Positions 6,387 through 14,966 are shown, numbered from the stretch's first letter. The stretch: 41,022 bases of DNA from Fusobacteriales bacterium (GCA_020063625.1 JAICDD010000009.1:1-41022), one strand, 5' to 3'. Notes: generated by a model from the sequence alone, not told the origin. Program-made: numbers and translations.

Positions 6387-7952
6387 TTAATCAATAAATA
6401 GTGATAAATCATCTGCATAAAATGAGATCTCTCTTCTAGTTACCTTTCTATCAACTTTCTTTTCTCTATTTTTATATTTATAATAATATACTTCATTACT
6501 AAATTTATCCTCTATTTTTTCAGTATTTATAATCAAAGAGTATATTTTTATATCTTTTTTATTTTTAGTTTCATTTATTTTTTTGATAAAATCATTAGGA
6601 ACTTTTGCTAATCCATCACTTATCATAAGTATATCTGCATTCTCTATTTTTTTATTCTCAATTAATTCAAATGATTTTTTTATTGGTGTTACAAAATCTG
6701 TCCCTCCATAATATTTTTTTTGTAAAAATTTCAATAATTTCATACTATTTTCTTTTGTATAATCTATTTTTAATTCTGTTACTTCATCTATACTACCAAA
6801 CATTATTAAATAGATATCTCTTTTTTGTTTTTTAGCTTGTTTTATAATATTTATTGTTATTGACTTTGATAATGTTTCTGGCAATCCTTCCATACTGCTA
6901 GATGTATCTAGACATATTATAAAAGGCCCTTCATTATTTTTTGTATTTGTACTATTCTCACTATTATTATCAGCTAATTGATACGAAAGCAGTTCACTTT
7001 CAATATATTTTTGATAAAAATAATATTTTAATAATTTATTATTTAATAGTGTGTATTCTGATGATAAAACTCTTGTTATATCACTACTTCTAGTTATTCC
7101 TAGTACTTCATTATTACTTCTAAAATTAATTCCTTTTCTAATTCTACTATTTTTAATATTATTTATATTTATTCTACTTTTTCCTAATTTTTTTATTAAT
7201 TTATTTATCTCTTCATTGTTTTCTATTTTTATAAATTTTTCTATTTTAGTCAATTTATTTATATTTTCCATAGAAAAATCAGAACTACTCAGATCCCATC
7301 CAATTGAGGCAGTTATACTGTTATCTCCCCATATCTCTTTTAATTTTTCTATTTTTTTATAATACTCTTCATAATATTCATCATATTTTTTTAATATTTC
7401 ATTCCATTTATTTTTATTTTCTTTAATTTTTTCATATAAACTATCTATTTTACTACTATCTTTTATATTATCCATATTTTTTAAAGCTTCTAATTTATAT
7501 TTTTCTAATTCTTCTACACTTATATTATCATTTAGATATAAATTTTTTAATTTATCAAATTGCTTTTTTTTATAATTATATCTATCTCTATCAATTATTT
7601 TTGTAAACTCTTCCATATTAAAATTTATATTATTTTTTATTATATCCTCTTTTATTCTCATAAAAAAATCTATTATAAGCTTTTTTGTAAATTCTAAATT
7701 ATTTTTTGTATAATTAAAAAATTTATTTAATATTGTTATACCACTGTTTAATATAGAATTTACTTTTATAAAATCTTTTTCTTCTCCTAAATATAGTTTT
7801 ATAAATTGATTAAGTGCTACTTTTTCCCTAATTTCTCTATCTTCAATATAATTTATCCAAATAATACTACTAAATTCACTGTCTTGTACAAGTTCATCAT
7901 TATATATTTCTATTATTTCTTCTATTTGTTTTGAATTCTCTATCTCTTTCAT
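6387..7952 (-). CDS. viaA: ViaA-like VWA-domain protein
   Basis: A 521-residue protein: a long helical, Lys/Asn-rich N-terminal region and a C-terminal von Willebrand A domain with an intact metal-binding MIDAS: CLDTSSSMEG (DxSxS), then YYGGTDF (Thr) and MISDG (Asp). In Enterobacteria ViaA pairs with the MoxR-type ATPase RavA. The gene overlaps the AAA+ gene before it by 4 nt (ATGA), as expected for a partner translated together. The VWA domain at the C-terminus and overall size fit ViaA (E. coli 483 residues). The N-terminus is too diverged to judge by eye, so a generic MoxR-associated VWA protein is the alternative. Confidence 0.83.
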   Translation of the reverse strand: MKEIENSKQIEEIIEIYNDELVQDSEFSSIIWINYIEDREIREKVALNQFIKLYLGEEKDFIKVNSILNSGITILNKFFNYTKNNLEFTKKLIIDFFMRIKEDIIKNNINFNMEEFTKIIDRDRYNYKKKQFDKLKNLYLNDNISVEELEKYKLEALKNMDNIKDSSKIDSLYEKIKENKNKWNEILKKYDEYYEEYYKKIEKLKEIWGDNSITASIGWDLSSSDFSMENINKLTKIEKFIKIENNEEINKLIKKLGKSRININNIKNSRIRKGINFRSNNEVLGITRSSDITRVLSSEYTLLNNKLLKYYFYQKYIESELLSYQLADNNSENSTNTKNNEGPFIICLDTSSSMEGLPETLSKSITINIIKQAKKQKRDIYLIMFGSIDEVTELKIDYTKENSMKLLKFLQKKYYGGTDFVTPIKKSFELIENKKIENADILMISDGLAKVPNDFIKKINETKNKKDIKIYSLIINTEKIEDKFSNEVYYYKYKNREKKVDRKVTRREISFYADDLSLFID

Positions 7953-9547
7953 TCTTTCACCATATCTATTTTCTCTAATAATTCTTTATATTTTTCCACT
8001 ATCAACTCTATATTTTTTTTATTATTTTCTAATTTTTCCATAATATTTTTTCTATCTTTTTCTATAACAAATAAATTATTATATATGTTTTCATTAAGCT
8101 CATTATATATTTTATTTAATTTTTCATATTTCTCTATAACTATATTATACTCTTTTTTTATATTAATAGTTATTGTTTCTAATTTTTCTTTTTTATCATT
8201 TGATAATTTTAGATTTTTTTCAATAAACTCATTATAACCACTTAATAATAATGGTTTTAATTCTCCTACTTCAGATAGTTTTTCATATCCTTCTACACTA
8301 TTTTTATTTGTTTTTATTATCTGTATATTTGAAAACTCATACTTCCATATTTTTCTACCATCTATTGTTATTATTCCTGTATCTTCATAATCATGGTCCC
8401 ATGATGATAGTTGTTTTGATATTTTTATATATTCTCTATGTCCTTTAAAAAATAAAAAATCTCCAAATTCATCTTTTAAATGAATTTCTCCTCTTTTTTC
8501 AATAGTTTTCTCACCATTAATATCTAAATATAATAAATTTCCATTTTCATCTTTTTCTTGTATTTTAAACAGCTCTTCAAAATTTTCTTTCCAAGAGTTA
8601 TATATCATATTTATTTTTTTACTATAATTTTTTTCTATTAAACAGATATTATTAATTACAATATCTTTTATTTTATTTATATTTTTAGGGTCATTCCAAA
8701 AAATATTTTTTAAAATAATTAAATCATCTAATGTTATTTTGTCTTTATTATTTAAAAAACTAACTAATTTTAATATTTTTATTGTTTTAACAAATTTTCT
8801 ATCTGAGATTTTTTCATTTATAATTTCATTACTATTTTCATATTCTTTTTCTATCTCTTGTTTTATTTTTATAATTATTTCTATAATTTCATCTGAGATT
8901 TTTATATTTTTTGCTAATTTATTTATCTCTTCTATCTCTTTTAAACTAAATTTTTCAATACTTTCTTCATTATAATCATCTTCACTTATAAATACTAATT
9001 TTTTTAAATCATCTACATAATCAACTGTTAATTTTAAAATAAATCTATCGTATAAAGCTTGTAACTCCTCTTCATTTAAAGGTATCTCATTAGAAGAAGC
9101 TATTATTGATATAAGATTAGCTTTCTCTATCTCATTTCCATTATGATATATTTTTTCATTTAATAGAGTAAGCAAAGCATTTAGTATTGAAGAGTTTGCT
9201 TTAAATATCTCATCTAAGAAAGTTATATGTGAACTTGGCATATATCCGTTTATTACTCTTTTAAAAATATCTTTTTCAAGATTTTTAATTGATATTGGTC
9301 CAAAAATTTCTTCTGGCGTCGTAAATTTTGTCAATAAATATTCAAAATAATTACTTTTTTCTATAACACTTGATACTCTACGTGATATTTCACTTTTAGC
9401 AGTACCTGGTGGTCCTATTAATAGAATATTCTCTTTTGATAATATTGTAAGTAGTGCTAATGAGATTATTTCTTCTCTTTCTATCAGTCCTTTATTTAAA
9501 TTCTCTATATTTTTCTTTACTTTTATATAAATATTTTTTCTTTCCAA
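7949..9547 (-). CDS. ravA: RavA-like MoxR-family AAA+ ATPase
   Basis: AAA+ ATPase of the MoxR clade, 532 residues. Visible motifs: Walker A IGPPGTAKS (about residue 42), TTPEEIFGP, the MoxR segment MPSSHITFLDEIFKAN with Walker B, sensor 1 ASSNEIP and an arginine-finger region LYDRF. The C-terminal half is helical, with a lower-complexity middle (EKDENGNLLYLDINGEK) that could correspond to the extra domain of RavA. The start is TTG with an AGAGGTG site and no better ATG nearby. First gene of ravA-viaA-solute-binding protein. RavA-ViaA in E. coli acts as a chaperone-like complex on membrane or respiratory proteins; the role here is unknown. Confidence 0.87.
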   Translation of the reverse strand: MERKNIYIKVKKNIENLNKGLIEREEIISLALLTILSKENILLIGPPGTAKSEISRRVSSVIEKSNYFEYLLTKFTTPEEIFGPISIKNLEKDIFKRVINGYMPSSHITFLDEIFKANSSILNALLTLLNEKIYHNGNEIEKANLISIIASSNEIPLNEEELQALYDRFILKLTVDYVDDLKKLVFISEDDYNEESIEKFSLKEIEEINKLAKNIKISDEIIEIIIKIKQEIEKEYENSNEIINEKISDRKFVKTIKILKLVSFLNNKDKITLDDLIILKNIFWNDPKNINKIKDIVINNICLIEKNYSKKINMIYNSWKENFEELFKIQEKDENGNLLYLDINGEKTIEKRGEIHLKDEFGDFLFFKGHREYIKISKQLSSWDHDYEDTGIITIDGRKIWKYEFSNIQIIKTNKNSVEGYEKLSEVGELKPLLLSGYNEFIEKNLKLSNDKKEKLETITINIKKEYNIVIEKYEKLNKIYNELNENIYNNLFVIEKDRKNIMEKLENNKKNIELIVEKYKELLEKIDMVKE

Positions 9548-9577
9548 CTATTTCACCTCTAAATTTTTTTATATATA

Positions 9578-9586
9578 ATTATACCA
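9578..9586 (-). promoter_or_regulatory. Extended -10 promoter of the ravA operon
   Basis: The minus strand reads TGGTATAAT: an extended TGN plus a perfect -10 (9583-9578), about 30 nt before the TTG start. No good -35 is visible, as is common for extended -10 promoters. Confidence 0.55.
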
Positions 9587-9660
9587 TATTTGTAATAATT
9601 TTAAAAGAGTATAGGAATTCTATGTTTTTAACTTTATTATAATAAAATTTTTATAACAAA

Positions 9661-9694
9661 AAATAAAATGAGCTCTTTAAAATTAAGAACTCAT
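9661..9694 (-). terminator. Terminator of the phoH-like gene
   Basis: Minus-strand hairpin ATGAGTTCTT with AAGAGCTCAT, then TTTTATTT. It separates the PhoH-like gene from the ravA operon. Confidence 0.8.
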
Positions 9695-9713
9695 CTCTAT
9701 TTTAATATAAATT

Positions 9714-11054
9714 TTATCCAAATATATTTTCATCAAATATTTTACTTGCTTTTTCTACAAATTCACTTCTATGTACTTTATTTAAAGTTATATGTGCAGT
9801 TTCTGGTAAGTCTTTTAACCACTCCACTGCTGCGTAAAGTCCAGATTTATCTGGGTCAAGTCTTGATATTGTTTGTTGTGCTATATCACCTATAAGAATA
9901 AGTTTAGAATTTTCTCCTATTCTTGTAATTATTGACCTCATTGCATGTATATCAAATGACTGCGCTTCATCTATAATAACTATTTTATTTAAAAAACTAC
10001 TTCCAAGTATTGAGGATATATCTAGTATTTCTAATTTGTTTTGATTTTTAAGAGCATTTAATATATCTAGTCCATTTTTATTTTTTTTGTTTCTAGCTGC
10101 TTGTATATTTTCAAAAGTAGTTATATAATTTCCAAAATGTGTTAATAATTTTTCTTCTGTATCACCTGTTGTAAAACCTTGATAACTCCATTTATCGATA
10201 GGAGAAGTATTTTTCCCTATTACAATTTTTTCATATTGTTCTGCTTCAAGTACATGATGCATAGCAGCTGCTACTGCTAAAAATGTCTTACCACAACCTT
10301 GTTTTGAAGTAATTGTTATAAAATTAATCTTTGGATTAAGGAGTGCTTCAAATGCAAATTTTTGTCTAATATCCTTTGGTGTTATTCCATATGGAGAATA
10401 ATTTTCATAATGTAATTTCCTTATAAGGTTTTTATTTATATCATAATAACCTATTATTTTATTATAGTCATAATCAGTATATCCATAAAAAAATTGATTT
10501 GGATAAATTTCTTCTATTTCTAATTCTTCTGGACTTATCCCTCCATTTTGATAAAATTTTTTTACCATTTCCACATCTACTTTTTTTTCTATTACTCCAT
10601 TATACAAATCATCTAATTTATGCTTATCAGATAAATCTAATATTTCACTTTTAATACCTAATGATGATGCTTTTACTCTCATACTAATATCATTAGTTAA
10701 AAGTATACAATTTTTATATCTTTCATCAAGCATAATTGCAAGTAGTTTATTATCTATATAATCTTTATCAAAACTAGAAGGTAGCTTAGACATATCTCCT
10801 TCATATAAAATTGTCTGTAATATTACTCTGTTTTCTATTTCTATTCCTTCTAATAAATTTCCTTTTTGCTCTAAAGATTTAAAATATCTAAAAAATTGTC
10901 TTGCTCTAAATCCGCTATTCCCTTCTCGTGATTTTATTTTATCAAGTTCCTCTAGTACATTTATTGGAATAATAATTCTACACTCTTTAAAATCACCAGT
11001 AAAATATGGATTTTTTATAATTACATTAGTATCTACAATATAAGTTACTGACAT
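9714..11054 (-). CDS. PIN-PhoH fusion ATPase (YlaK type)
   Basis: A 446-residue protein with an N-terminal PIN nuclease-like domain (residues 1 to about 150: TYIVDTNVI, VLEELDKIK, LTNDISMRVKA) and a C-terminal PhoH ATPase domain. The ATPase has a P-loop SKQGCGKTF preceded by the PhoH lead-in ITPKDIRQKFAFEALL, Walker B VIIDEAQSF, and LIGDIAQQ. The fusion is the common form in Firmicutes and other bacteria and is thought to act on RNA. Acidic PIN residues (D8 of VDTN, E and D at the expected spots) appear intact. The P-loop carries QGC where AGT is usual, keeping the essential GKT. Start ATG with a strong GGAGG site. Confidence 0.9.
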   Translation of the reverse strand: MSVTYIVDTNVIIKNPYFTGDFKECRIIIPINVLEELDKIKSREGNSGFRARQFFRYFKSLEQKGNLLEGIEIENRVILQTILYEGDMSKLPSSFDKDYIDNKLLAIMLDERYKNCILLTNDISMRVKASSLGIKSEILDLSDKHKLDDLYNGVIEKKVDVEMVKKFYQNGGISPEELEIEEIYPNQFFYGYTDYDYNKIIGYYDINKNLIRKLHYENYSPYGITPKDIRQKFAFEALLNPKINFITITSKQGCGKTFLAVAAAMHHVLEAEQYEKIVIGKNTSPIDKWSYQGFTTGDTEEKLLTHFGNYITTFENIQAARNKKNKNGLDILNALKNQNKLEILDISSILGSSFLNKIVIIDEAQSFDIHAMRSIITRIGENSKLILIGDIAQQTISRLDPDKSGLYAAVEWLKDLPETAHITLNKVHRSEFVEKASKIFDENIFG

Positions 11055-11127
11055 TAACCGCCTCCAAATTAATTAAAATCACCTACAAAGTATAACCTAT
11101 TTTTCAATATAAATAAAGTTTTTTATA

Positions 11128-11157
11128 AAAAAAAGAGACTTACAACGTCTCTTTTTT
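11128..11157 (-). terminator. Intrinsic terminator after the 31-residue ORF
   Basis: AAAAAGAGAC pairs with GTCTCTTTTT around a 7-nt loop, with U runs. It is nearly symmetrical and could work in both directions, but the genes on both sides read minus. It begins right at the stop of the small membrane ORF and precedes the phoH-like gene. Confidence 0.85.
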
Positions 11158-11251
11158 ATGTATTAAATGTTTTTAATAAATCATGTACAAATATAATTAA
11201 AAAACTCAAAAATACCGAAATTCCTAAAATATCCCAAAACATTAATCTCAT
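11156..11251 (-). CDS. Putative 31-residue single-span membrane peptide
   Basis: A short frame of 31 codons that I read directly from the sequence. The peptide starts MRLMFWDILG, continues through a hydrophobic stretch (ISVFLSFLIIFV, about residues 11-22) and ends HDLLKTFNT, so it looks like one membrane span with a short basic or polar tail. It is preceded by a perfect AGGAGG (11254-11259). Spacing is 2 nt to the first ATG and 11 nt to the second in-frame ATG (11242), so the product may be 28 residues. It has its own promoter-like hexamers upstream and a strong terminator right at its stop, a complete minimal transcription unit. Function unknown; similar small proteins often accompany membrane complexes. 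It is too short to be certain. Confidence 0.6.
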   Translation of the reverse strand: MRLMFWDILGISVFLSFLIIFVHDLLKTFNT

Positions 11252-11288
11252 CGCCTCCTGTTTATTTTATAGAGACTCCTACATTAAT

Positions 11289-11318
11289 ATTGTATTACAT
11301 TAAGAATTCCTAAAACAA
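11289..11318 (-). promoter_or_regulatory. Possible promoter of the 31-residue ORF
   Basis: Minus strand: TTGTTT (11318-11313), 18 bp, TACAAT (11294-11289), in the gap between the double-CxxC gene and the small ORF. Confidence 0.4.
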
Positions 11319-11326
11319 CCTTTTTT

Positions 11327-11524
11327 TTATAATTCTTTATCCAGTTCAATTTTTAATTTTTTTAAACAACTATCACATATTTTTATTTTTTTACTTTTTC
11401 TTTCACCTTTGTTTTCATTTCCTAGTTCTAATGTGAAAATTTTATGTGTTTTACCTAAATTATAACAAAGAGAGCAAATATTATATACATCGTAGTCTCT
11501 TTTGATTTCTATTATTTCCTTCAT
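11327..11524 (-). CDS. Small double-CxxC protein, probably zinc-binding
   Basis: A 65-residue protein I do not recognise. It has two CxxC pairs (CSLC near residue 17 and CDSC near residue 50), the pattern of a small zinc ribbon, in a charged sequence with a lysine-rich stretch and no membrane segment. The start ATG follows a GGAAAGG site. It lies between the LPP20-like/MltC operon and the 31-residue ORF on the same strand, with no clear terminator on either side, so it may be the tail of that operon. Function not assigned. Confidence 0.7.
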   Translation of the reverse strand: MKEIIEIKRDYDVYNICSLCYNLGKTHKIFTLELGNENKGERKSKKIKICDSCLKKLKIELDKEL

Positions 11525-11575
11525 TTTAGTATTTCCTTTCCAACTTAAACTTCTGCAGAAAATTATATTACTATT

Positions 11576-12550
11576 TTATTGTTTTGTAAAGACTTTTTTT
11601 ATTTCATTATTAATTTCATATGATAATTTTCTAATATTATTTTTTACTACACTATCTTCACTTATTACACTTTTAGAACTAGTATTTATATTTTTTTCTA
11701 CTAATATGTTATTTACTCTTTTATCATATATTTCAAGTGTTGCACTTAAACTATTTTTATATATACTATCTGATATCTTTTTATTATTATAATAAAAAGG
11801 TTCTGTTTTTTCTGTAATAACATTATCTATACTTATTTTTATTATAATATTTCCTTTTTCTTTATTTGTAGTAATTATCATGTTATTCTTATTTGCAAAA
11901 TATTCAAGTTTTCTTTTTAAATCTTTTATTAAATAATCATTATATGGAATATATTCAAAACTTTTTCTTATATCTATATACATATATTTTTTTTCATTTA
12001 ACTTTTTATTTATTTCAACTATTTTATTTTGTATTTCAACTATTGAAACTACTGTTTTTATAGTTTTACTGTATCCAAGACTATTTAATATATATCTATA
12101 ATCTTCTATTTTTTCAAGTAAATCAAGAATGTTATTATAGTTTTCTTTTTCTTTTAATAAATCATCTTCTTTAGAGTCCAATTTATAACTTATTTCTTTA
12201 TTTAGTTTTTCTATTTCACTAAGATATAAAGGTATATCATCTTTGTCTATTACAGCATATACCTCATATCCTGACTTTAATCTATTAATTATAAATTCTA
12301 CTCCTAAAAACTCTTTTATTGAAGTTAATTTTACTTTATTTGATTTTTTTTCACTATAATTATTTTCTTCATCTACATTAGCTTCTTTATAAAATTCACT
12401 GTCTACTTTTACTGAAATTTGATTTGCTAAATTAACTAGCGCTTCTTTTTTAGCTTCTTCTAAAGTAGTTTTATTACCATATCCTGTTATATTTGCAAAA
12501 ATATTTACACTTAATATAAAAAGTAATAATATTTTATTTAAGAATTTCAT
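11576..12550 (-). CDS. Secreted LPP20-like protein
   Basis: A 324-residue protein with a signal peptide (MKFLNKILLLFILSVNIFA) and an N-terminal region of LPP20/FlgT-N type: ITGYGNKTTLEEAKKEALVNLANQ, then a long charged, lysine-rich part and a second alpha-beta region (residues about 185-320). No lipobox cysteine is present, unlike the two related genes upstream, so it is periplasmic or exported rather than a lipoprotein. Its start shares one base with the stop of the MltC-like gene (TAATG), indicating translational coupling. The exact role of LPP20-domain proteins is not known. Confidence 0.72.
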   Translation of the reverse strand: MKFLNKILLLFILSVNIFANITGYGNKTTLEEAKKEALVNLANQISVKVDSEFYKEANVDEENNYSEKKSNKVKLTSIKEFLGVEFIINRLKSGYEVYAVIDKDDIPLYLSEIEKLNKEISYKLDSKEDDLLKEKENYNNILDLLEKIEDYRYILNSLGYSKTIKTVVSIVEIQNKIVEINKKLNEKKYMYIDIRKSFEYIPYNDYLIKDLKRKLEYFANKNNMIITTNKEKGNIIIKISIDNVITEKTEPFYYNNKKISDSIYKNSLSATLEIYDKRVNNILVEKNINTSSKSVISEDSVVKNNIRKLSYEINNEIKKVFTKQ

Positions 12551-13782
12551 TACAATTCTCCTTTACTTATAGCTTTTTCATATTCATCTGTTCTTTTAGT
12601 AACTTTTTTTAAATAATTTTTTGTTTCATCATACGGTAATTTTTTAAGTAAAGTATTATATACTTCTCTTGATGACATTCTATTTATTTTTTCTATTGCT
12701 TTACTTAAATTTGTAGTTCCTACAAATGCTTTTGCTACATTTCCTGCTCCTGTATTATAAGAAGCTACTGTTAAATAATATCTACTTTCTCTATCTTTTA
12801 CATCTTTTAAATATCTATAATAAAGAATATTAATATATGCTACACCTAATTCAATATTTTTTCTAGAATTATACAGTTCTGATGGAGATAGTATTTTTTC
12901 ATATCCATATACTTTTTTACTTGCATCTCTTCCTGCACTTTTAGGTACAATCTGCATAAGTCCATAAGCTGGTACATATGATTTTGCCATTGGATTAAAA
13001 CTACTTTCTGTATGAATAATAGCATATACAAGTGCTGGATCTATTCCTTCTCTATTTGAATAACGAAATACATAGTTTTTAAAAGCTTTTGCTTTTTTTA
13101 ATAATGCATCACTTGGCATTTTTACATTTAATGATACTACTTTTTTCCCTCTTAATTTTGATTTTTTTTCTTTTATTTTCCCATTCTCAACATTTTCTTT
13201 ACTTATATTTACCAATTCTTTTACATCATTTTGTGTATAAGTTACCTCTTTACTTGAGTCTTTATTTAAAAAAACATCAGATAATACTGGTATTTTTTCA
13301 ATATTTGAAATAACATATTTCGAATTTATCTCTTTCATTTTTTTATCAATAGATTGTAATAATTTATCTTTATTATATGCTGTTTCTGTATCTTCAAGTA
13401 TAAATGAAGCAAACTCTTTAATAAATGTTTTCTTTATCTCTTCATCTTTTGTATTTTCATCTACAATAATATCTATCTCTATTTCATTATTTTCAAAATC
13501 AGCACTTTTTCTTATGCTATAATCATTAGAATATAATACCCAATTTTTTTTATCACTGATTTTTACATCTTCCCATTTTTTTAAAATATTTTCTTTATAT
13601 TTTTTAAACTCCTCATCAAAAACTTTTTTATAAGTTTCATACTCTTTTAAAATATCCTCTTTATATTCTTTATATTCTCCTACTTGTGTGTTTTTATATG
13701 TATCAAAATTTTCTTCACTATACACATTTGAAGTAGAAAATAAAACTAACAAAAAAAGATTAAAAAAGTGTCTTTTTTTCAT
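12550..13782 (-). CDS. mltC: MltC-like murein lytic transglycosylase
   Basis: Cleaves the MurNAc-GlcNAc bond of peptidoglycan to give anhydro-muropeptides, acting in the periplasm. About 410 residues with a signal peptide but no lipobox cysteine. The middle segment KNWVLYSNDYSIRKSADFENNEIEID matches the MltC N-terminal (DUF3393) domain. The C-terminal SLT domain has the catalytic Glu in IIHTESSFNP (about residue 260), AYGLMQIVP and ASYNTGAGNVAKAF, followed by an MltC-like tail (MSSREVYNTLLKKLP). The N-terminal 100 residues add a charged, coiled-coil-like stretch (KEYKEDILKEYETYKKVF). I prefer the ATG at 13782, 10 nt past AGGAG, over an upstream GTG. Operon: lipoprotein, MltC, LPP20-like protein. 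Confidence 0.87.
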   Translation of the reverse strand: MKKRHFFNLFLLVLFSTSNVYSEENFDTYKNTQVGEYKEYKEDILKEYETYKKVFDEEFKKYKENILKKWEDVKISDKKNWVLYSNDYSIRKSADFENNEIEIDIIVDENTKDEEIKKTFIKEFASFILEDTETAYNKDKLLQSIDKKMKEINSKYVISNIEKIPVLSDVFLNKDSSKEVTYTQNDVKELVNISKENVENGKIKEKKSKLRGKKVVSLNVKMPSDALLKKAKAFKNYVFRYSNREGIDPALVYAIIHTESSFNPMAKSYVPAYGLMQIVPKSAGRDASKKVYGYEKILSPSELYNSRKNIELGVAYINILYYRYLKDVKDRESRYYLTVASYNTGAGNVAKAFVGTTNLSKAIEKINRMSSREVYNTLLKKLPYDETKNYLKKVTKRTDEYEKAISKGEL

Positions 13783-13800
13783 AAATCTCACACTCCTATT

Positions 13801-14220
13801 TTATTTAACTACAAGCCACGCATACATCTCTTTTGTTCTTTCATCTATCCATATTTCTTGAAGTATAGCTTGTACTATATTACCATCTACAGTTTGTACA
13901 CTATATACACTAAATTTAGAATTACTTTCTGTTTCTACTCTTTCAGTTATAGTACTTACTTTTGTTCCTAATTGTCTAGCAATCTCATCTATCCCTCTTT
14001 CTATTGCTAATTGTCTTTGTCTATATACACCATATGCACTCTCTTTTGCTACACCTACTCCTGCATAACTATATTTATTCATTCTAGGATTATAAAACCA
14101 TTCAGGATATACTTTATCTAATTTTACTAATTTTTTCTCTTGTCCAAAATTATTTATATTACTATTGGCACAACCAATTATAGTTAATACAAATAGTAAT
14201 AATATAATTAATTTTTTCAT
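13801..14220 (-). CDS. LPP20-type lipoprotein
   Basis: Small lipoprotein of about 139 residues: signal peptide with lipobox LTIIGC, then a linker and an LPP20-like domain (YPEWFYNPR, YSYAGVGVAKESAYGVYRQRQLAIERGIDEIARQLG, ending EIWIDERTKEMYAWLVV). The order W-x-x-P, then GxGxA, then a helix rich in Ala and Arg, then a strand with a charged ending is the same in the next lipoprotein upstream, so the two are likely paralogues. It ends 18 bases before the MltC-like gene. Its start follows a terminator hairpin by 24 nt, leaving little room for a promoter, so it is probably reached by read-through. An ATG at 14232 is possible but too near the ribosome site. Confidence 0.83.
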   Translation of the reverse strand: MKKLIILLLFVLTIIGCANSNINNFGQEKKLVKLDKVYPEWFYNPRMNKYSYAGVGVAKESAYGVYRQRQLAIERGIDEIARQLGTKVSTITERVETESNSKFSVYSVQTVDGNIVQAILQEIWIDERTKEMYAWLVVK

Positions 14221-14244
14221 ATTTATCAGCATCCTCTCATTTAC

Positions 14245-14287
14245 AAAAAAGGGTGACGTAAAATTTTATTTAATTTTAGTCACCCCA
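14245..14287 (-). terminator. Hairpin between the two lipoprotein genes
   Basis: Minus-strand GGGTGACTAAAATT pairs with AATTTTACGTCACCC-type sequence (14251-14285, one bulge), then six U's. It is a strong terminator by shape, but the next gene starts 24 nt later, so it probably terminates only partly and favours the upstream lipoprotein. Confidence 0.82.
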
Positions 14288-14296
14288 ATGTATTAT

Positions 14297-14899
14297 TTAT
14301 TGATTATTTACCATTTTTTCAATTTCATAATCTAATTGTTGTTGAGCTTTTTCTGATTTAAATTCTTGCCATAAAGCTCTATCACTATTTCCTATAGGAG
14401 TTTCATTTTTAAATGCATTTTTAGCTTCATCTGCTAATATTTCATTTGGTAATACTACTTGTACAAATAATTCTTTATCTGGTGATATCCATAATTCTTT
14501 TTGTTTTGTTCCTCTTAGAGTTTGACTTGCTACTTGTTTTGATACATTTGTAGCTATTTTTTCTACTCCATCTTCACCAGCTAACCCTATAGCATTAGTA
14601 TAAGATTTAAACATATTATTTACTTTTACTTCTATTTGTCTAGCTAATTCATCTCTTGCTTGTGCTAAAGCTTCTTGTCTAGCAAATGACACTCCAGCAG
14701 CTCCTATTTTAGCACTTCCAACTGCTCCTATTCCATCTTCTATTGATGGATCTAGTACCCATGCTGGATAATTTACCATTTGTTCCATTCCACTGTTATC
14801 TACTTTTTGCATTTCATTATTTCCTTTTGTCTGATTATTACTACAAGCAGTAAAAGCAAGTAAAATTATCGTTGCCAATACTAAGTAAATTTTTTTCAT
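14297..14899 (-). CDS. LPP20-family lipoprotein
   Basis: A 200-residue lipoprotein with lipobox LLAFTAC, a Gln/Asn-rich linker and an LPP20-like domain: YPAWVLDP, GIGAVGSAKIGAAGVSFARQEALAQARDELARQIEVKVNN, then TLRGTKQKELWISPDKELFVQVVL and a C-terminal coil. The family is named from Helicobacter LPP20, an outer-membrane-associated lipoprotein; its molecular job is unknown. It sits alone behind a good sigma70-type promoter and in front of a strong terminator, so it is likely well expressed. Start ATG with GGAGGCG. First gene of the envelope cluster, with the related lipoprotein, MltC-like enzyme and LPP20-like protein downstream. Confidence 0.88.
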   Translation of the reverse strand: MKKIYLVLATIILLAFTACSNNQTKGNNEMQKVDNSGMEQMVNYPAWVLDPSIEDGIGAVGSAKIGAAGVSFARQEALAQARDELARQIEVKVNNMFKSYTNAIGLAGEDGVEKIATNVSKQVASQTLRGTKQKELWISPDKELFVQVVLPNEILADEAKNAFKNETPIGNSDRALWQEFKSEKAQQQLDYEIEKMVNNQ

Positions 14900-14937
14900 A
14901 TTTAATCGCCTCCATTGGTTATTTTATCAACATTGAA

Positions 14938-14966
14938 ATTATAATGTATTAAAATACAAAAGTCAA
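14938..14966 (-). promoter_or_regulatory. Strong promoter of the lipoprotein cluster
   Basis: Minus strand: TTGACT (14966-14961), 17 bp, TATAAT (14943-14938), a near-perfect sigma70 site. The predicted start is near 14931, leaving a leader of about 30 nt. Confidence 0.8.

Noticed and set aside
7051-9642. Plus-strand open frames opposite ravA and viaA
   Set aside because: They are Leu/Phe/Ile-rich shadows of Lys/Asn/Glu-rich genes on the other strand, with no ribosome sites and no recognisable domain.
11551-11560. The palindrome TTCTGCAGAA as a regulatory site
   Set aside because: It is short, single, and not placed at a promoter I can support. It may be chance.
13089-13971. Plus-strand open frames opposite the MltC and lipoprotein genes
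   Set aside because: They lack ribosome sites and mirror the composition of the real minus-strand genes.
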